The position numbers were made by a program, and so were the translations under genes. Of a DNA stretch of 15,170 nucleotides, positions 14,130-15,170 are shown piece by piece; position 1 is the first letter of the stretch, and each line of letters starts with the position of its first letter. The stretch comes from Sulfurimonas sp. (lineage in GTDB: Bacteria > Campylobacterota > Campylobacteria > Campylobacterales > Sulfurimonadaceae): positions 1 to 15,170 of the forward strand of contig JALUKS010000035.1 in the NCBI GenBank assembly GCA_027056465.1. Reading direction: 5' to 3'. Below the pieces are notes generated by a model, which searched no databases, was not told the origin of the DNA, and saw only the letters and a list, made by a program, of their open reading frames with translations.

Positions 14130-14826
14130 TCTTTATGCTTTTTTACTCTTTTGGGGTACTATAGGAGTATTCGTTTTCCCTTCTTTGCTGATATATTTTT
14201 TGTCATATCCCTTTACAAAATATCCTCAGGATATCTTTCAAGCACTTTCTGCAGTCATATATAGAATATTTTTTAGACTTTTAGGCGTAGTAAAACTAGA
14301 ATTTAAACTTCAAGAACTTCAAGAAGAAGGAGCAATTTATATTGCGACACACCAATCTAGTTTAGATTATCCCATTCTTGGAAGTTTTATCAAAAGATAT
14401 CTTACCGTGACAAACCTTAACTTTACTCGTATTCCATTTGCTTCTTTTGTAGGTAAACTTATAGGTGCAAGAGCTCTTAATAAAAATAGTTTAGGCGAAA
14501 TCGCTTTGATGTACAAAGAACTAGAAGATATTTTAGCAGAGAATAGAAATATAATTATCTTTCCAGAAGGCACAAGAGGTGATGGTAGTAAGCTTGGGAA
14601 GTTTAGAAAAGGTGCCTTTCGCTTGTCATTTAACACGGGAAAGCCTATTGTCCCTATCATTATTGATGGCACAGCTAAGCTTCTTGCCAAAGGTGATTAT
14701 TGTTTTAAAAGTAGTGATAAAACAGTAGTAAAAGTAGAAATGCTCGATCCACTTTATCCTCAAGATTTTCTTAATGAGTTTCAAATGATGCAAAAAGCAT
14801 CAGAGCTTATGGCTTATCAGCAATAG
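14107..14826 (+). CDS. PlsC-type 1-acylglycerol-3-phosphate O-acyltransferase-like protein
   Basis: A 239-residue acyltransferase with an N-terminal membrane segment (about 5-34). The catalytic motif H-x4-D is intact: THQSSLDYP with His82 and Asp87. The substrate-binding motif FPEGTRG is at 152-158, and the 'P-I-x-P-I' motif IVPIIIDG is at 181-188. The family acylates lysophosphatidate. In aryl polyene clusters a PlsC-like protein is thought to help attach the polyene acid to its lipid or sugar anchor (inference). The ATG at 14107 is preferred: GGGA at 14097-14100 is 6 bases upstream and the product begins MRLK before the TM helix. An in-frame TTG at 14065 and an ATG at 14095 are alternatives but would deepen the overlap with the membrane-protein gene. 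It is the last + strand gene. Confidence 0.88.
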   Translation: MRLKCILSLYAFLLFWGTIGVFVFPSLLIYFLSYPFTKYPQDIFQALSAVIYRIFFRLLGVVKLEFKLQELQEEGAIYIATHQSSLDYPILGSFIKRYLTVTNLNFTRIPFASFVGKLIGARALNKNSLGEIALMYKELEDILAENRNIIIFPEGTRGDGSKLGKFRKGAFRLSFNTGKPIVPIIIDGTAKLLAKGDYCFKSSDKTVVKVEMLDPLYPQDFLNEFQMMQKASELMAYQQ

Positions 14827-14963
14827 TCGGATAAGAAGACAGCTTCACAGTCATGCAAGTGATTTGAATTGACCTGAGTGAAATGAGGCTACTTTTCATG
14901 ATAGATATTAATTCTCCTATTTGAGTCAATTCAAACATTAGTGAAAAATCTAAGAAAAAAATT
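14827..14963. other. Non-coding convergent intergenic stretch
   Basis: This stretch lies between the end of the pigment operon and the terminator region and holds no credible gene in either direction. Its only structure is the inverted repeat at 14863-14935, listed separately. No tRNA, direct-repeat array or attachment-site pattern is apparent. Confidence 0.6.
14863..14935. repeat. 11-bp perfect inverted repeat with an inner short hairpin
   Basis: TTTGAATTGAC at 14863-14873 is the exact reverse complement of GTCAATTCAAA at 14925-14935, separated by 51 bases. Within the loop, TGAAA (14879-14883) can pair with TTTCA (14894-14898). The element lies 37 bases after the last pigment-operon stop. 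It could be a processing or stability structure of the 3' UTR, or a decayed short mobile repeat; its function is unknown. Confidence 0.55.
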
Positions 14964-15001
14964 ACCTCCTGATATTTTAGAAAATATTTACGGAGGTTTT
15001 T
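14964..15001. terminator. Probable bidirectional rho-independent terminator
   Basis: ACCTCC (14964-14969) pairs with GGAGGT (14992-14997), and an inner ATATTT / AAATAT stem closes over a TAGA loop, with a small internal loop between the two stems. A T run follows on the + strand (14997-15001). On the - strand the same hairpin is followed by a T-rich tract (complement of the A run at 14954-14961). It sits between convergent genes, so it can end both the pigment operon and thiG transcription. Confidence 0.8.
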
Positions 15002-15039
15002 ATAGGTTGAATATATGAAGTACTATGTTATCATTACAC

Positions 15040-15170
15040 CTAGAACTGAATCAAGCCATCAATAGGGCTAGATGCAGTTGCGTAAGGTTTCTTAGGGATA
15101 CGTCCAGCTAGATAAGACATACGACCCGCTTGAACAGCATGCTTCATGGCTTGCGCCATAACCATAGGGT
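15040..15170 (-). CDS. thiG: Thiazole synthase ThiG, C-terminal end (gene continues off window)
   Basis: Read on the - strand, the sequence encodes 42 complete C-terminal residues before a TAG stop (complement at 15040-15042). Recognisable parts are MAQAMKHAVQAGRMSYLAGRIP and the closing YATASSPIDGLIQF, the standard ThiG C-terminus (in which the A-G-R-x-x-Y-x-A-G-R-I-P motif is nearly invariant). ThiG forms the thiazole phosphate of thiamine from deoxyxylulose phosphate, a glycine- or tyrosine-derived dehydroglycine, and ThiS thiocarboxylate. It is a core metabolic gene unrelated to the pigment cluster and marks the right boundary of the accessory region. Confidence 0.9.
   Translation of the reverse strand, partial: PMVMAQAMKHAVQAGRMSYLAGRIPKKPYATASSPIDGLIQF

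Noticed and set aside
14367..14690. A 107-codon - strand frame inside the PlsC-like gene
   Set aside because: Antisense to the HX4D and FPEGTR motif region; low-complexity Ser/Leu/Pro content and no initiation signal.
1..15170. CRISPR arrays, insertion sequences, tRNA genes or prophage
   Set aside because: I saw no regularly spaced direct repeats, transposase or integrase motifs, cloverleaf structures or phage structural genes on either strand.

Overview
The window is AT-rich and tightly packed. It is best read as one large secondary-metabolite operon of the aryl polyene / flexirubin-like pigment class. The likely host is a Campylobacterota (epsilonproteobacterial) species such as a Sulfurimonas or Arcobacter relative. 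That assignment rests on the AT-rich codon use and overall protein style; I could not test it by a search. Eighteen protein genes are visible. Seventeen lie on the + strand and probably form one or two transcripts. The eighteenth, the 3' end of thiG (thiazole synthase) on the - strand, marks the return to housekeeping sequence at the right edge.

Layout: (1) 1-3269, the export and processing end: the C-terminal half of a halogenase-type FAD oxidoreductase (its start is off the left edge), a LolA-like periplasmic protein, and an RND/MMPL exporter. (2) 3266-6964, starter activation and chain processing: an acyl/aryl-ACP synthetase, ACP1, an ApeP-like hotdog protein, a 534-residue phytoene-desaturase/retinol-saturase-like flavoprotein, and an ApeI-like hotdog dehydratase. 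(3) 6961-8504, tailoring: a family 2 glycosyltransferase and an LpxL/HtrB-like acyltransferase. (4) 8491-13257, the core: an MIO-type aromatic amino acid ammonia-lyase, a FabG-like ketoreductase, a second desaturase-like flavoprotein, and a FabF/FabB-like ketosynthase with an intact Cys-His-His triad. (5) 13258-14826: a short gap with a likely promoter, then ACP2 (TTG start), an ApeG-like membrane protein and a PlsC-type acyltransferase. (6) 14827-15039: a non-coding convergent intergenic region with an inverted repeat and a probable bidirectional terminator, followed by thiG.

Proposed pathway (inference from known aryl polyene clusters): the ammonia-lyase makes a cinnamate or 4-coumarate starter. 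The ligase loads it onto an ACP. The ketosynthase, ketoreductase and dehydratase build a conjugated polyene. The flavoproteins adjust its oxidation state or geometry, or modify the aryl ring. The glycosyltransferase and acyltransferases attach the chain to a sugar or lipid anchor. The LolA-like protein and MMPL pump carry it to the outer membrane. Most neighbouring genes from 1155 to 13257 overlap or abut, so they are probably translationally coupled.

The class is known, so the window is not a wholly new system. The unusual points are two desaturase-like flavoproteins beside a halogenase-like one, an ammonia-lyase with an uncommon Phe-His selectivity pair, an acyltransferase whose HX4E acid is Ala, an ApeP-like protein without the usual catalytic His, only one ketosynthase (no chain-length factor, phosphopantetheinyl transferase or methyltransferase in view), and glycosyltransferase and acyltransferase encoded separately rather than fused.
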